Source: Poteriospumella lacustris (Eukaryota; Sar; Chrysophyceae; Chromulinales; Dinobryaceae). From it: a DNA stretch of 39,934 bases. Positions 9,550-20,690 of this stretch are shown in pieces (position 1 is the first letter of the stretch; the number at the start of each line of letters is the position of its first letter). Location of the stretch: assembly GCA_008000375.1 (NCBI GenBank), contig SMOI01000286.1:1-39934 (forward strand), given 5' to 3'. Below the pieces are notes generated by a model. That model made no database searches and was not told the DNA's origin. It worked only from the letters and a program-made list of their open reading frames with translations. The translations under genes and the position numbers were made by a program.

Positions 9550-11622
9550 TTAGAACAGTCGTCTCTTCTTGAACGGCATGGTCAAGCAACTCAACCAGTC
9601 GCGCGGTCCGCTGGCATCTTCTTCTGCTTCGTCCACGTCGATGGCTCCCGCGGGCAACAAGGTTTGACCGTTGAAGACGTAGCAGGTGCTCTTCGCATCC
9701 GACGAGGAGACGGGGAGAGACACCTCCTTGCACTCTTCGACGGACAACAAATAGCCACGCATACGGTCTTGTTCCGCGATGGCTTGTGCGCTGGTCGCAC
9801 CGGACAAGTACATGATGCGATGGCCACGATTCGTCACCGGCGACGCGTCTGCGGTGTGCACCACCACGACGTGCGGCCCGTCCACATTGCGCACTGCGAG
9901 GTATCCATTGAGCGCCAGCTTCTCCAACACGATGTGTTCGCCATCCAACAACAACGACGAGCCCGCGGAGATGTGGATTTGTGATGCGTCGCCGTAGATA
10001 TACGTCGCGGGGGCCTTGTTCTCCGTCGTGTCGGTGGCATTGGCGGCCTCCAAGCGACGGATCTTCGCACGCAATTCATGTGGGAAGATGGCAAAGGATG
10101 GCTTGACAACGATGCGAGGGGATGGCACGGCCGTGATACCTTCAATGGTCAACGGATCTGCGTCGGGCAGGTTCGCGCCAAGCAAACGCAACAATTTCGC
10201 CCAGAGGCCGTACTGGTCACATTCCGCCGTGTACGGGGAGGCCGCGGGAACACCCGATGCAATCGATGCCGCCGCATCTGTCGCATTGTTCTTACACGGA
10301 GAATAGCAAAACCAATCGGGCGCCATGGTGAAACCGACACGTCCGGTGCCAACACGTTGGTCGTGATGGTGCATCATCAACTGGGGGTAGTCCTGCATCA
10401 TACACTCCAGACGGGTAGGCTTCTTGAACAAGGTGCGCGTGCTGTCCTTGTACTTGGGGTTGACGAACTCAGGCATCACCCCTTGCGTCTCCTCCAGGAC
10501 AGACACGTACGGGGCGAGCTTAAACAGCAGCTGATTGATGTTGCCCGGATACGGAGAATGACCGGTCACGGCATCGTTGACGTCTCCGTCGGGATTGACC
10601 GTCGCTCTCAACAAGGGATCCAACTGATTATACTCCACGTTGATGGTCATTTCCTTGCCGGTGGAGTTCTGAACCAAACGCGTGATGGCCCCCACGGCTT
10701 GTTTGGCAAAGCGAGGGACAGCCATCGAGTTCACGTCGAGTTCCATGGTGACCGACACACCGAGCATCGCTGGTAGCGGTGTAAACGAAAGACCGTTGGT
10801 ATCCTGGAAGAAAATGACCCATTGTACGCCTTTTTCCTGCCAATCTTTGGCCGTTCCCGTCAAATGCATCAAGGAATGCACGTCGCCATGTCCATGAGGC
10901 TTCGAGTCCATGTCATACGGCGACGTCATCGCCATATGAGCTTGATTGGAAAGCAACGCTGGGACTTTCCCTTGCTTCATGATGGTCACTTGAGCAGGAT
11001 CCATGCCAAAGTATGCATTCTTTTCCAGTAGTGCAATCGTCTTGGCTTGGGTATCGTCGGAAACCATGATGGCCAGAGGAAGCTTGAAGCCTGGAACGGC
11101 GTACCGCTTTTGAATCGCCAAAATCTCTTCGATGTAGTGCTGGATGTAGGAGGTACGAGTTACCGTCTCCACGGGCAACTCAATTTTGATGCCGTTGTAC
11201 CCCAGACGCTCGCCCAATCCACCTGCAACCAGAACGAAGCCGCACTTTCCCAACTCCGGAATGCCTGCTTCTTCATAGCGCTGGTACTCTGGAGTAAACG
11301 GTTCCAGTTTGACACCAGATGGAACTGACGGAGTCCATCCATCAAAAGGGTTCTCGCCAGCCCTGGCTGCAGCCAGCAGTTTGCGGGCACGGGAAAGGTA
11401 TCCTTCCAAACCACCAACGCAATTGCTGTCCAACGCCGAAAGTTGCGTAAGCAGGCGATGCTTTGCATCATCCTGTGTTCCAGGTGGATCCCATTGAGCG
11501 AAGACGTGATGCTGGCCCAACTGCAACAACTTAGCCGTCAGTTCTTTCTCTTGCTCAGTCAACAAAGAGTAGTTGTCACGAAGCTTTTCAGGCAGTTCTG
11601 GCATGGTTGTTGTTTCTGCCAT
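9550..11622 (-). CDS. USP: UDP-sugar pyrophosphorylase
   Basis: This is a single exon of 690 residues, close to plant USP length (about 600-620) with a short C-terminal extension. The enzyme makes UDP-sugars from UTP and various sugar-1-phosphates (Glc, Gal, GlcA, Xyl and others), releasing pyrophosphate, normally in the cytosol. The nucleotide-binding signature is VLVAGGLGERLGYNGIKI (about 130-147). Further family blocks include PLAIMVSDDT, KQGKVPALL, HGHGDVH, WVIFFQDTNGL and NYNQLDP-type VEYNQLDPLL. A left-handed beta-helix-like tail follows (IYGDASQIHISAGSS...). The C-terminus is basic (PFKKRRLF). No targeting signal is seen. It could supply UDP-galactose for the adjacent GT7 enzyme, but that is inference. 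Confidence 0.95.
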   Translation of the reverse strand: MAETTTMPELPEKLRDNYSLLTEQEKELTAKLLQLGQHHVFAQWDPPGTQDDAKHRLLTQLSALDSNCVGGLEGYLSRARKLLAAARAGENPFDGWTPSVPSGVKLEPFTPEYQRYEEAGIPELGKCGFVLVAGGLGERLGYNGIKIELPVETVTRTSYIQHYIEEILAIQKRYAVPGFKLPLAIMVSDDTQAKTIALLEKNAYFGMDPAQVTIMKQGKVPALLSNQAHMAMTSPYDMDSKPHGHGDVHSLMHLTGTAKDWQEKGVQWVIFFQDTNGLSFTPLPAMLGVSVTMELDVNSMAVPRFAKQAVGAITRLVQNSTGKEMTINVEYNQLDPLLRATVNPDGDVNDAVTGHSPYPGNINQLLFKLAPYVSVLEETQGVMPEFVNPKYKDSTRTLFKKPTRLECMMQDYPQLMMHHHDQRVGTGRVGFTMAPDWFCYSPCKNNATDAAASIASGVPAASPYTAECDQYGLWAKLLRLLGANLPDADPLTIEGITAVPSPRIVVKPSFAIFPHELRAKIRRLEAANATDTTENKAPATYIYGDASQIHISAGSSLLLDGEHIVLEKLALNGYLAVRNVDGPHVVVVHTADASPVTNRGHRIMYLSGATSAQAIAEQDRMRGYLLSVEECKEVSLPVSSSDAKSTCYVFNGQTLLPAGAIDVDEAEEDASGPRDWLSCLTMPFKKRRLF

Positions 11623-12166
11623 TTCGATTGAATCTGTATGAGTAGATTAGAACCGCACTGCGAAGGTATCAAACGTTCGAAATCCTTCCAAGGTTGTTCA
11701 GGATGTTCATATCTGGCACAGAATCTCTACTTTCTCGGACGATCACAGCACAGCCAAAGATAGACCTCACAAGGAAAAGTCGTCGTCGGTGGGGGAAGAA
11801 GCGCAACCGGCAACGGATACCACAAAATTGAAACGCCTTCCTCATTTGCATGTTCCTCGTTGTTGTAGATCCCCTTGTGATGACGAAATCAGTCCCTCGC
11901 CATTGTCCTTGTGGTCGTTAGTCGATACGCTGCCATTCTCTATGGCGTGGGCAATGGCGAGACACATTTTTCCAAAATTTTCTAAAACGTTTGGTGGCTA
12001 CAGTTGGGCAATGAAAAGACAGCGTCGCAGCGATGTCACACACGACAATCCCTCGACCGTTCTGGGTATCCACGACTTTCTGACAGAAACAAGACATCGC
12101 TTCACAGTTATATGTACAGAATATACACGATCGGGGTCTATCACTGAGCCAAAGACCCCGCATCGC
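11623..12166. other. Intergenic region upstream of USP
   Basis: This 544-bp stretch lies between the USP start (minus) and the 3' end of the MORN-LRR gene (minus). Open frames here are short and have no family resemblance. I see no gene, repeat or named motif. Confidence 0.5.
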
Positions 12167-14329
12167 CTAATGGCCTCCACGAGCGAAGCTCTTCTTCTCG
12201 AGATGAATCGCCGGAACTTGCAGCTGGTCAATCAGAAAGCTCCTACCAATGGCACTGGCCGTACCAACGAGACGAGCGGCAATGGCCGTGGCATTTTCGG
12301 GACCGATACGATTGTCTGCGACGCACAATTCTTTCAAATGGCGGTTTTTCTTCAGCGCGTCCACCAACATCTCGCCGCCCAGGATGCCGATGTTGTTCTG
12401 CCGCAAGTTCATCACATGCAAGGAGGTGTTGCACATGAGCCCCTGCATCGCACATCAGATTAGCTACTGTACATCAATGCAATATGGCAGCATCAGCTCC
12501 TTACATCCGCAAGAGGCTCAACGCCGGTCGTTTGAATGAAGTTGAACGCGAGATTCAGCTCTTCGATGGTGTCCGATTCCTCCAGAAACCTGAAACAGAT
12601 CCATACACACACGCACACGTACACGCAGACACACAGAGAGAGTACGTTAGATGAGCACACTTCGAGCACCTGCGCTGGGGGTCCAGAAGGTTACCTGCCA
12701 ATCAGGACGGCACCGTTGGCGGTGATCTTGCACCCCGCCATTCGCAAACAACGGATTTTCCCCAACATCAACAGGTTCTTGAGCAGTGTATCCAGCGTGG
12801 CGACATCCAGCTTGTTGAAGGACAAATCCAGATGCACCAATCGAGGCCATGCGAGGGATCCAACGGTCTTACAGACCATTTCCAACGAGGTTGGATCCAA
12901 GCGATTGTTCACCAGTTCGAGTCGTTCGAGTTGCGCATTCGCCGTCGTGAAATACAACAGCGACTCGGTGTCCAAGTTCTTGAACGAGACATGGTTCAAA
13001 GCGACTTTCGGGATGTCCACAAAGGCTTGATGTGGCATGGCCACCATGAATGCCTCCGAACCTTTGGGATACATCACCTCCAGCATCTTCCGCGCGATGC
13101 CCGCCTTCAAAAACACCTGTAATCGATTGAAGATCCGACGTGCGGGTAAGATACTTCGCTGTTGCGCCATCACACGTGCGACGGCGGTGGTGGCAATGCT
13201 AATGAGTGTTTGCGGTTGGAAGAACTTCGCGTTGTTGTTGTCCACATGGCGATCCCCCAGATCGTCCAAATCCAACTCGTCATCGGCACAGGGAACCAAC
13301 GGAATCTCCTGAAACGAGTCCGCCTCTTTGAACAAACGCTTCTCTGTTTTCCCGTCGGGAAAGAACAAACAACCAGGACCATCACGTTTGCCAAACCGAA
13401 AGCGTCCTTCGTAACGGATGCCATCGGTGGTAAACTTGGTGCCTTGGCCGTGTTCATAGCCCTTCGCGAATTCACCTTCGTAGAATGCGTTGTCTGGGTA
13501 CTTCAAGGAGCCGAAGCCATGCTTCAAATCGTTCATGAAGTAGCCTTCGTACTGCATCCCATCCGGGCGTGTATACACGGCTTTCTTGTGGGTAGAGTGT
13601 CGCTGGCCGTAATTCCATTCCCCGATGTACACCGACTTGTCGTGATAGAACATGATGCCGAAGCCGTGAGGCTTGTTGTCGCCATCGATCTCCCCAAAGT
13701 ATTCGTCAAAGACGTCCCCAAACCCCCAACTGACAAACTTGCCAAAACCCACATCGTGTTGATTCGCACGAATTTTCACGGCGCGCGTGCGCTCGATGTT
13801 TCGTCGCAGCTTCATCGCCGTCTGCACGGCATGTTTGGCGATCTTCCCTCGAACGATGTGGTGTTTGTCTCGATCTTCTTCCACGATAGGGGTTCGCAGA
13901 CGTAGGTACAAATGCTTTGGAGTGTCCATGTGCGAGTCGTAGATCAGTCGACTGTTCCCTCGCACCGAGGTGATACCGGGCGTGGTCGCGATGGTGCACT
14001 TCTCGCAATAATTCAGTGAAAAGGCCATTTCTCCACAATCGGCTGTGAAGAGTAAAGCTGGGGTATCTTCTCGACATCGAATGCACTGGCCTTTGAAATA
14101 GTACCGCCTCGTTCCGTCCTCGAAGTATTCTGGGACGAAATTGTCCGGCAGAATGCGACTTTTCTGTGGGCATTGTATTTGAAATCCGTCAGCCGGTTTA
14201 TCGGATTCAACAAATCGATCGACAGCGTCGAATGTAACCAACCTTTCCCTCGTTGTCTACGAAGTACACATTGCGCCCACTGCCATCATCAATACATTTC
14301 CCTTCCCATGCCATGCTTGGTTCTGCCAT
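12167..14329 (-). CDS. MORN-repeat and leucine-rich-repeat protein (4 exons)
   Basis: The minus-strand exons are 14329-14243, 14163-12695, 12589-12505 and 12442-12167, with introns of 79, 105 and 62 nt, giving 638 residues. The start MAEPSMAWEGKCIDDGSGRN was recovered by splicing. Without it the frame has no ATG before a stop. Residues 50-90 hold a Cys-rich patch (GQCIRCRED...YCEKC) that may bind metal. MORN repeats lie at about 184-305 (YFGEI, GFG, YIGEW, YEGYF, HGFGSLKYPD, YEGEF, YEGRF). Leucine-rich repeats of RNI/Nod type lie at about 415-620 (LERLELVNNRLD, LVHLDLSFNKLD, IEELNLAFNFI, LHVMNLRQNNIG, LKELCVADNRIG). Such proteins are typical scaffolds at membranes or flagellar structures in protists. 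The exact role is unknown. Confidence 0.88.
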
Positions 14330-14773
14330 TGATCAAAGCATTCGCAGGATAACGGGGGGAGCGTTGCGTCTTCAACCAAAGATTGTGTTCTTTTCTTTCA
14401 CGTTTTCCTTTGTGTGTCCAAGATCTCCACTTCATCGTGGTTATCTATCATCAAGTTATCTGGTAACTATCGCAGACTCATCAATCAACAACGACTCCAC
14501 ACTTGATCACTTTGTACAGATGTACCGAAATTTGTAACGGCTCACTTCTGCCCCTCAGCGTATCACTCACTCCACCCACCAGACCAGACCTCGGTCCCAG
14601 CAGCACACCCTTCACGCGGGACGTCCACTGTCCTCTCACCACACACACGACGTCGAACAGAGAGAAAAAACCGTTCGTCTCGTTTGAAATTATCACAATC
14701 GATTAAGCTGACGGACGCCGTTGTATGTAATTATGATTGTGTGAATGCCCCTTCTACAAAGAAAAGCCTGTAA
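14330..14773. promoter_or_regulatory. Divergent region between MORN-LRR and B9D2 genes
   Basis: This 444-bp stretch lies between two starts facing apart. It is T-rich on the plus strand near 14390-14420. No recognisable RFX-type X-box or other motif can be claimed by eye. Confidence 0.4.
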
Positions 14774-15405
14774 ATGATCTTTGGCTTCATTGGTGATATC
14801 CGATCGCTGACTGTCCAAGGCGACGCTGTTGGTGCGACATGGGCGATTCTTCCGGGTATGTTCTGAATCCTTGCTTGTGACAGTATCCGATACAAGCATG
14901 TATTGACAATGAGATTCGGTCAATAGGCTCATCTGAATGGATTGTTCAGCAAGGCTCGAACAGTGGCGAGAGTCAGACCTGTGAAGTCTCCGGCTACACC
15001 GGTGAAGCTGTCGTGAATCAGCCCATTAACGTCATCTTCCAAACGCAAGAATTGGAAGGTTGGCCACAGTTGCTGATTGAAGTTTGGGACAAAAGCGACG
15101 AGGGAGTCAAGGGTCTGTTGGGCTGCGGCACTGTCTGGGTCCCCACCAAACCGGGGTTTCATGAAGTGTCCGTGTCGCTGTGGAAACCAGAACCGGACGG
15201 TCTTGCTGGCTGGCGAGAGATGTTCGTACCCAGTTATTACGACATCAATGCCTTGCGTCAATTGATGTTGAATCCTTCGATGCGCGTTGCCATGCGCTGT
15301 GTCTCGGTCGGCACTGCGACCGTGGAACTCAACGTCGTCGCCAGCAACTTCGATGGACCAGGTGTCTCTCTTGGTTCGCTCGAGAGCAGCTCCTCCTCCT
15401 CGTGA
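14774..15405 (+). CDS. B9D2: B9 domain-containing protein 2 (ciliary transition zone) (2 exons)
   Basis: The exons are 14774-14855 and 14927-15405, with a 71-nt intron, giving 186 residues (human B9D2 is 175). The whole chain is one B9 (C2-like) domain. It opens with MIFGFIGDI, then has a central ELEGWPQLLIEVWD, GCGTVWVPTKPGFHEV, SLWKP...GWREMF, and a last strand TATVELNVVASNFDGPGV. The order and spacing match B9D2 better than B9D1 or MKS1, especially LWKP...WRE and the final NFD-x-x-GV. B9D2 works with B9D1 and MKS1 in the MKS module of the ciliary transition zone gate. The tail is a run of Ser. A good donor and acceptor (15418-15473) beyond the stop suggest a possible 3'-UTR intron. Confidence 0.87.
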
Positions 15406-15891
15406 ACTGTCTATCAGGTATGTTTCAGTCTCCCTTTTCCTTCTCTTGGTTGCTGGGCTCTGGTGCGGTGCAGGGTGGTTCTCGATGATAGACAAAACTA
15501 TGACAAGCGTATGTCTGACTGCTATTGATGCTATTTTTTATAATGTTGTTGAGAGAACTACTGCACTTCGTTCATTTATTCCTCCACCTGCTCGCTGTGT
15601 TCGACCCTTGAAACTGATCGTTTGTTGGCTGTGTTCTCTAGGTGTGACCGTGTGCCGCGTATCCGCTGTCGGATCGGTTCTGGGCCGAGTTCCAGATGCC
15701 TCCCTGTCTCCTTCTCCTGTACATATATTTGGCCACCCAGACTCGCTCTGGAATAGTATAACACCCCCTCTCTCCCTCGTTTAGTATAACACACCGTCAA
15801 TGCCGCAGTATGGCTTGGTTAAGCACTCGACCGTTGAATTACAGCCCCCCTCATCATCATCACCTCTCCACCCCAAACACAGGCGTATTGA
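15406..15891. other. Convergent intergenic region
   Basis: This 486-bp stretch holds the 3' ends of B9D2 (plus) and the GluQ-like gene (minus). It contains a possible 3'-UTR intron (CAG|gtatgt at 15418 to gcag at 15473). No gene is seen. Confidence 0.45.
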
Positions 15892-17311
15892 CTACAGCGT
15901 TGGCGACGACAAGAACGCGCTGTGGAAGTACTTCGCTTGGATCTCTGCGGGCGACAGGCCCTCCTCGCGCATCTTGCGCAAACTCTTCGCGAAGTTGCGT
16001 TTGGCCAATCGTCGTCCGTCCTCGTCGCACATCAACGGCGCGTGGTAGTACTGCGGGATGCGGAAGTACGCGCTGCCGTCGAGAATCGAGCCAGTCGGAT
16101 GACTCGACAGCCGCGCGTAATGCCACGTCGAGGGAGTCTGGGCGGGGACCGACGACGTGACCGCAGGATGATGATCGGAGAGGCTGCCGTTCCGTGCCCG
16201 TTTCTGTGCGGGACTCTCACCGTCGATGTCTTCTTCGGCTTCTCCTACCGCTGCTGCTGCTGCTTCCCCCTCCTCCTCCTGCTTCTCTCTGAGACCACCA
16301 ATGGGCGCACCCACATCGGCCGGCGCATGCCAGCAGCGCCGTTGTCGGAAATCCAATCCGAAGATCGCACGCATCAACAACAGTTGCCGACACGTCGAGA
16401 TCAACAGATCTTGCCCCCGCACCACCTCCGTGACGCCCATCAAGATGTCGTCCACCACCACCGCCAGTTCGTAACTCGGGTAGCCATCCAAGCGCCACAC
16501 TAAAAAGTCACCGTAATCGTGCATGGCCGTGAACGTCTGTGTCCCGCAGGAGACGTCGTCAAAGGCAATGGAGGCATCGTGGGCCTCGTCAACGTCGGGG
16601 CTGGTGTAATCGGGTACGCGGAACCGCCAGTTGATGCGCATGTCTGTGGGCGCCTGTAGGTGTTGGAACTTCTCCGGGAAATGCGCATGATCGCCGGGTC
16701 GATACGGGGTCGCACGGACGAAATCAGGGCGCAACTCCGCAGGAAGCACAGGTTCGTTGGGAATGTTCGTGGTGCCACTGGTCGCGGTGGTGGTGGCGGT
16801 GGCGGTGGGGGTGGGGGTGGCTTCGGCTTGCGATGCGGTGTGGCTCGTATCTTGCGGCGCGGACAACGCATGCTCGACGTCTCGTCGGGAGAGCGTACAG
16901 GGGTATATGTAGCCCTGGTCATAGAGAATCTTCCACGCTTGTTTGTACAGGTCGAAGCGTTTGCTTTGCACGAAGTCGTCGTGGACCGATGTCGTCGTCC
17001 CGTAGCCTTCACTCGGCTGCAGGCCAAACCACGTCAGATCTTCGACCATGTCGGGAAGGAAATGAGGTTTACATCGTTGGATATCGATGTCTTCAATGCG
17101 AAGGACCAATTCGCCGTGATACTTCTCCGCTCGTTGCTTGGCGATGAAGAACGTTTGGGCATGTCCAACTGTCACACAGCAACGGAACCGTCGATTAGCA
17201 CACAGCGGAACAAGTCTTCTCTTGCGAGGTATACCATGCATTACCATGTAAATGGCCGGATGGTGACGGGGCAATACGTCCACGATACTGCCCCGTTGGA
17301 CCAGCCGGCAT
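15892..17311 (-). CDS. gluQ-like: Glutamyl-Q tRNA(Asp) synthetase-like enzyme (2 exons)
   Basis: The minus-strand exons are 17311-17245 and 17168-15892, with a 76-nt intron, giving 447 residues. Splicing rebuilds the class I signature: GRIAPSPSGHLH joins VGHAQTFF to give HVGH at residues 22-25. Downstream come ELVLRIEDIDIQR, a Cys in YIYPCTLSRRDVEHA, the characteristic SYELAVVVDDILMGVTEVVRG, and GRRLAKRN in the KMSKS position. There is no anticodon-binding domain, as in GluQ-RS, which attaches glutamate to queuosine in tRNA(Asp). Full GluRS is longer and has that domain. Two low-complexity inserts (Thr/Ala-rich, and Glu/Ala-rich) lengthen it beyond the bacterial size (about 300). No mitochondrial leader is seen. 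Confidence 0.85.
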
Positions 17312-17892
17312 CCTCCTCTCTTCCACCGCCTCTCGCCAGGTCTCTTCCATTCTCTCTCACGGCAGCAATAGGTATACTGTAGTTAGCGCAGCAATTTCAA
17401 TGCCTTTGATTCGTTTCCCTCTTTCCTCTTTGCCCACTTGACGATCTATGTCGATCCATGGTCCAGTTCGGGTGTCACTCGTCATCGTCACCATCGTCAC
17501 CCAAAAAGGCGTTACAACTTTGGCACCAGTCACCCACTGCACCCTGCACCCTGCACCCTGCACCCTGCATACAAACTTGGACGACGGCGAACAGCCTACC
17601 CGTACTGTCAGCGTTCACTCCTGTGCCATGTTGCGTGTGTAAAGAAGATACATGACTACAGAGCAGCCCCAAGCCAGCTCTGTTGCTTGCAGTGTTCGAT
17701 GGGGAAACAGTCTCGTTAAATGTGGTGGCGGTGGTGAGTGGGGTGTGGTGCCCCGCAGCGCAGAACAACGTCCCATGTTGCACACAGGGGCGCCGCATCT
17801 CTTGTCATAGAAAGGCTTCTCAAAAACGAGAGAAGCGTCGAAGGAAAGAAACAGAAACAGAAACAGAGAAAGAAGGGAAACGCGGGCGACGC
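17312..17892. other. Intergenic region with a short CACCCTG repeat
   Basis: This 581-bp stretch lies between the GluQ-like start and the ankyrin gene's 3' end, both on the minus strand. Four copies of CACCCTG occupy 17540-17567. An A/G-rich stretch at about 17815-17880 (aaacagaaacagaaac) is close to the ankyrin stop. No gene is seen. Confidence 0.5.
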
Positions 17893-20136
17893 TCACTTGG
17901 CGTCGCGCGGCTTCGGCGTCGGTCGGTCGCGGTCCGACGCCTGTCGCGAGAGCGGCGGACGTCGCGATGGTCGTCGTCCACGCCCCTCACGACGATGGCG
18001 ACGCTGATGATCGCGCCGTGCCGAATACGACGCCGATCCCGCCGCCGAGGACAACACCGATCGGTACTCGTAGGCGCTGGCCGTTTCGGCGTCTTCTTCG
18101 GCGTCGTCGTCGGGTGCGTCCGCTTCGTCGTTGCTGTCGTAGTAGGCGGCGTCATCGTCTTCCTCGTCGGAATACGTCCGCTGCGTGTTGTCGTCGTACG
18201 AGGCTTGGTCCTCGGCGGTGCCTTCGCTCCGCTGCGACACGTAGCCGGAGCGGTAGCTGCGCTGGCTGGCGATGGTGCTGTCGTGCAGCCCCCGGGGCGG
18301 CCGCTGCTGGCGCCGGCGTCCCGAGCTACGACGACGAGGCCGACTGTCGTCGTCGCTGTACGAGCGGTAGCTGTCGCCCTCCTCCTCCCCCCGCGCGCCA
18401 CTGTCATCGTCGTCGTCGAGGAGCCAGTGGCTGCCACCGTCTTTCGCGTCACGTTCCTGGCCCGGCGGACGTCGTCGCGCTCGGTACTTGACGTCTGCCG
18501 CCCGGGAACGACTGTCGCCGTCCTCGGTGACCGAGCGATCCTCGCCGCCATCGTCATCGTCGTAGTCGCTGCCGCTGCGACTGCCGCCGCCGCTGCGACT
18601 GCGGCTCCGACCACGTCGCGTTCGCCGCGAGCGCCGTGTCGACGACGTCCGCCCCTGTCGCCGGTCGGCGTCGTAGCGTCGCATGTCGCGGTACTTGGCC
18701 TGTGCGGCGATGTACGAGATATCTGCGAGCGCCTCGGGGTCCTGCGTCGGATCGGCGCGCAGCAGCAGCCGCAGAATCAGGTCGCCGTGTCCGTCGCGTC
18801 GCGCGAGCGCCAGCGGCGTGTAGCCTCCTTTGTCCTTGAACCCAGCCCCTTCTGGATACGCCGCGAGTAGCATCCGCAGACAACGTACGCGTAAGGGCGA
18901 CCAGACGTTCTCTGACCGCGCGATGAGGTTGTGCAGCGGGAGCCGCTGGTTGCCGTCCATCACGCGGGCGCTCGCGGGGTACTGCGCCAGCATCCAACGC
19001 AACAACTTCGTCGAGCTGCATTTCACCGTCGCGTAGTGCAGCGGAATACGTCCACAGGCGACGAGGGGAATCTTCATCGCCTCGGGGAAGCACTGGTGCA
19101 GGTACTGCGCCACCTCGACGTGGCGGTTGGTCAGCGCCGCTTGGTGCAGCGGGAACAGGCCCCGCTTGTCCGGCAACGTGATTGCCTCGGGGTACGACGT
19201 GAAGATCCGTTGGAGTTTGGCGACCTGTTGCGTGGTGGCGGCGGCGAAATGCAGCGGGAACTGTCGGTCGTTGTTGACGACCTTGACGCTCTCCGGGTGC
19301 GCGAAGAGAATCTCCTGCAGAATCGCCTCGGAGGAGTCGCCGGCCGCCGCCAGGTGCAGCAACGTGTTGCCGTAGTTGTCCCGTAGACTCTGCGACAGCT
19401 CCCGGGTCGATTGTTGCATGTGTTCGCCGACCACGTGGAGCGCTTCGACGTGTTGCGAGTGGGTGACGACGTAGTGCACGGGCAGCTTGCCGTGGTGGTC
19501 CGGCAGACGGATGATCTTCGAGTGGTAGCGTAGGAACAAGCGTAGCAGGGGCAAGGACTGCGATTGGATGACGTAGTAGAGGTAGTGTTGCCCGAACTTG
19601 TCGATTTCCGCGAGGGTTTGTGGGTAGTATTTGACGACTTCCTTCACCAGCCGCAGGTACGTCTGGTGGTCGTCGTGCTCCTCGCGCAACAGGGCATCCC
19701 GTGGGGGTAAATCCATCAATTGCCACTGCAGCATGAGCCATTGGTTGCTCAAGAAGTTGGGTTTCCAAGGAAACGACTCGACGAGCGTTTTGACCGGGTC
19801 CTGGCGGTCGAGTTCGCGGCCCACGACGATGGTCGACGTCATCGTCTGCACGGCCTGCGCGAACACTTGTCGCTGGAGGTGCTGCGCGTTGCCCGAGTCA
19901 CGCTGCGAGCCATCAATGTCGGTGCAATCGTGTGATACGCGTACGACTTCGCTTTCGAGGACCAAGGCGCGGATGGCGCCCAGACACTGCAGCGTCATGT
20001 TCATCAAGTGAGAGATAGCCGCCTCCCGAATGGCGATTTGCACATCCAAATGCGAGTATTCTTGACCAAATTCTCCTTCCTTTGGCAAAGGAAAGCGAAA
20101 GAGATCCAACAGGGCACGCACATCCTTCGTATTCAT
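17893..20136 (-). CDS. Ankyrin-repeat protein with a long charged tail
   Basis: This is a single exon of 747 residues. Residues 1-170 form a helical region with no recognised family. Ankyrin-like repeats fill about 180-480. They carry the consensus core as GKLPVHYVV, GNTLLHLAAA, RQFPLHFAAA, GLFPLHQAAL, GRIPLHYAT, QRLPLHNLI and GYTPLALAR, each followed by a helix and a [AS]-x-P-E/A-A linker. The variant with PLHxA cores and YPEA linkers is frequent in stramenopile proteomes. Residues 485-747 are disordered and alternate basic (RRSRRTRRGRSRSRS) and acidic (DDDDGGEDR, EEDDDA) blocks rich in Ser and Arg. The protein is probably a scaffold or RNA-associated nuclear factor. No catalytic domain is visible. 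Confidence 0.88.
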   Translation of the reverse strand: MNTKDVRALLDLFRFPLPKEGEFGQEYSHLDVQIAIREAAISHLMNMTLQCLGAIRALVLESEVVRVSHDCTDIDGSQRDSGNAQHLQRQVFAQAVQTMTSTIVVGRELDRQDPVKTLVESFPWKPNFLSNQWLMLQWQLMDLPPRDALLREEHDDHQTYLRLVKEVVKYYPQTLAEIDKFGQHYLYYVIQSQSLPLLRLFLRYHSKIIRLPDHHGKLPVHYVVTHSQHVEALHVVGEHMQQSTRELSQSLRDNYGNTLLHLAAAGDSSEAILQEILFAHPESVKVVNNDRQFPLHFAAATTQQVAKLQRIFTSYPEAITLPDKRGLFPLHQAALTNRHVEVAQYLHQCFPEAMKIPLVACGRIPLHYATVKCSSTKLLRWMLAQYPASARVMDGNQRLPLHNLIARSENVWSPLRVRCLRMLLAAYPEGAGFKDKGGYTPLALARRDGHGDLILRLLLRADPTQDPEALADISYIAAQAKYRDMRRYDADRRQGRTSSTRRSRRTRRGRSRSRSGGGSRSGSDYDDDDGGEDRSVTEDGDSRSRAADVKYRARRRPPGQERDAKDGGSHWLLDDDDDSGARGEEEGDSYRSYSDDDSRPRRRSSGRRRQQRPPRGLHDSTIASQRSYRSGYVSQRSEGTAEDQASYDDNTQRTYSDEEDDDAAYYDSNDEADAPDDDAEEDAETASAYEYRSVLSSAAGSASYSARRDHQRRHRREGRGRRPSRRPPLSRQASDRDRPTPKPRDAK

Positions 20137-20336
20137 CGTAGCGCAGTCTCTTGAACGTTGTCCGTTATGGAGTTACCGCACCAGCTGACAACGCGATACA
20201 GATACACGACAGATAGAGAGAGCGGTGTTTTGATTTGTTCCTTCGCCTGTGCAGCATGCAATGAAGCTCGTTGGTCCTCTCGTCTCTCGTCTCGCTGGGG
20301 GGTCCCAGGTCGGTGACCGTTACGAGTCGACGTCGA

Positions 20337-20369
<33 letters not shown>

Positions 20370-20690
20370 GCACCACAGTGTCACAAAAAATGAAACCGCC
20401 CGCCCTGCCACAAGACACACGACACACGACCCACGACCCACGACCCCCCCCCCCTTGCCCCTGTGCACCCCACTCTCACCGCTGCTCCGGTGCTGCCACC
20501 ATGCTACAGGAATGCTAGAGGTGAACAGTCCTCGCAGTGGACAAAGAGAATCTCTGATTACGCAGCTACGGCGACGGGACACACGGCGACGGCGACGGCT
20601 CTGGTCGGTGTCCACCCCGCACAGGGCGTGTCGCGTGTGTCGCGTGTCTCCGCAGCGGTCTACAGACTACGACACCGTGCTGCACGCAAA
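20137..20690. other. Intergenic region with a (GTC)n tract
   Basis: This 554-bp stretch lies between the ankyrin start and the 3' end of the ATRIP-like gene. It holds the trinucleotide tract listed separately and C-rich runs near 20440-20460. No gene is seen. Confidence 0.5.
20338..20369. repeat. (GTC)n microsatellite
   Basis: About ten GTC units in a row follow GACGTCGAC repeats at 20326-20337. It is the same trinucleotide family (CGA/TCG) as at 1-72 and at 25046-25070. Confidence 0.95.
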
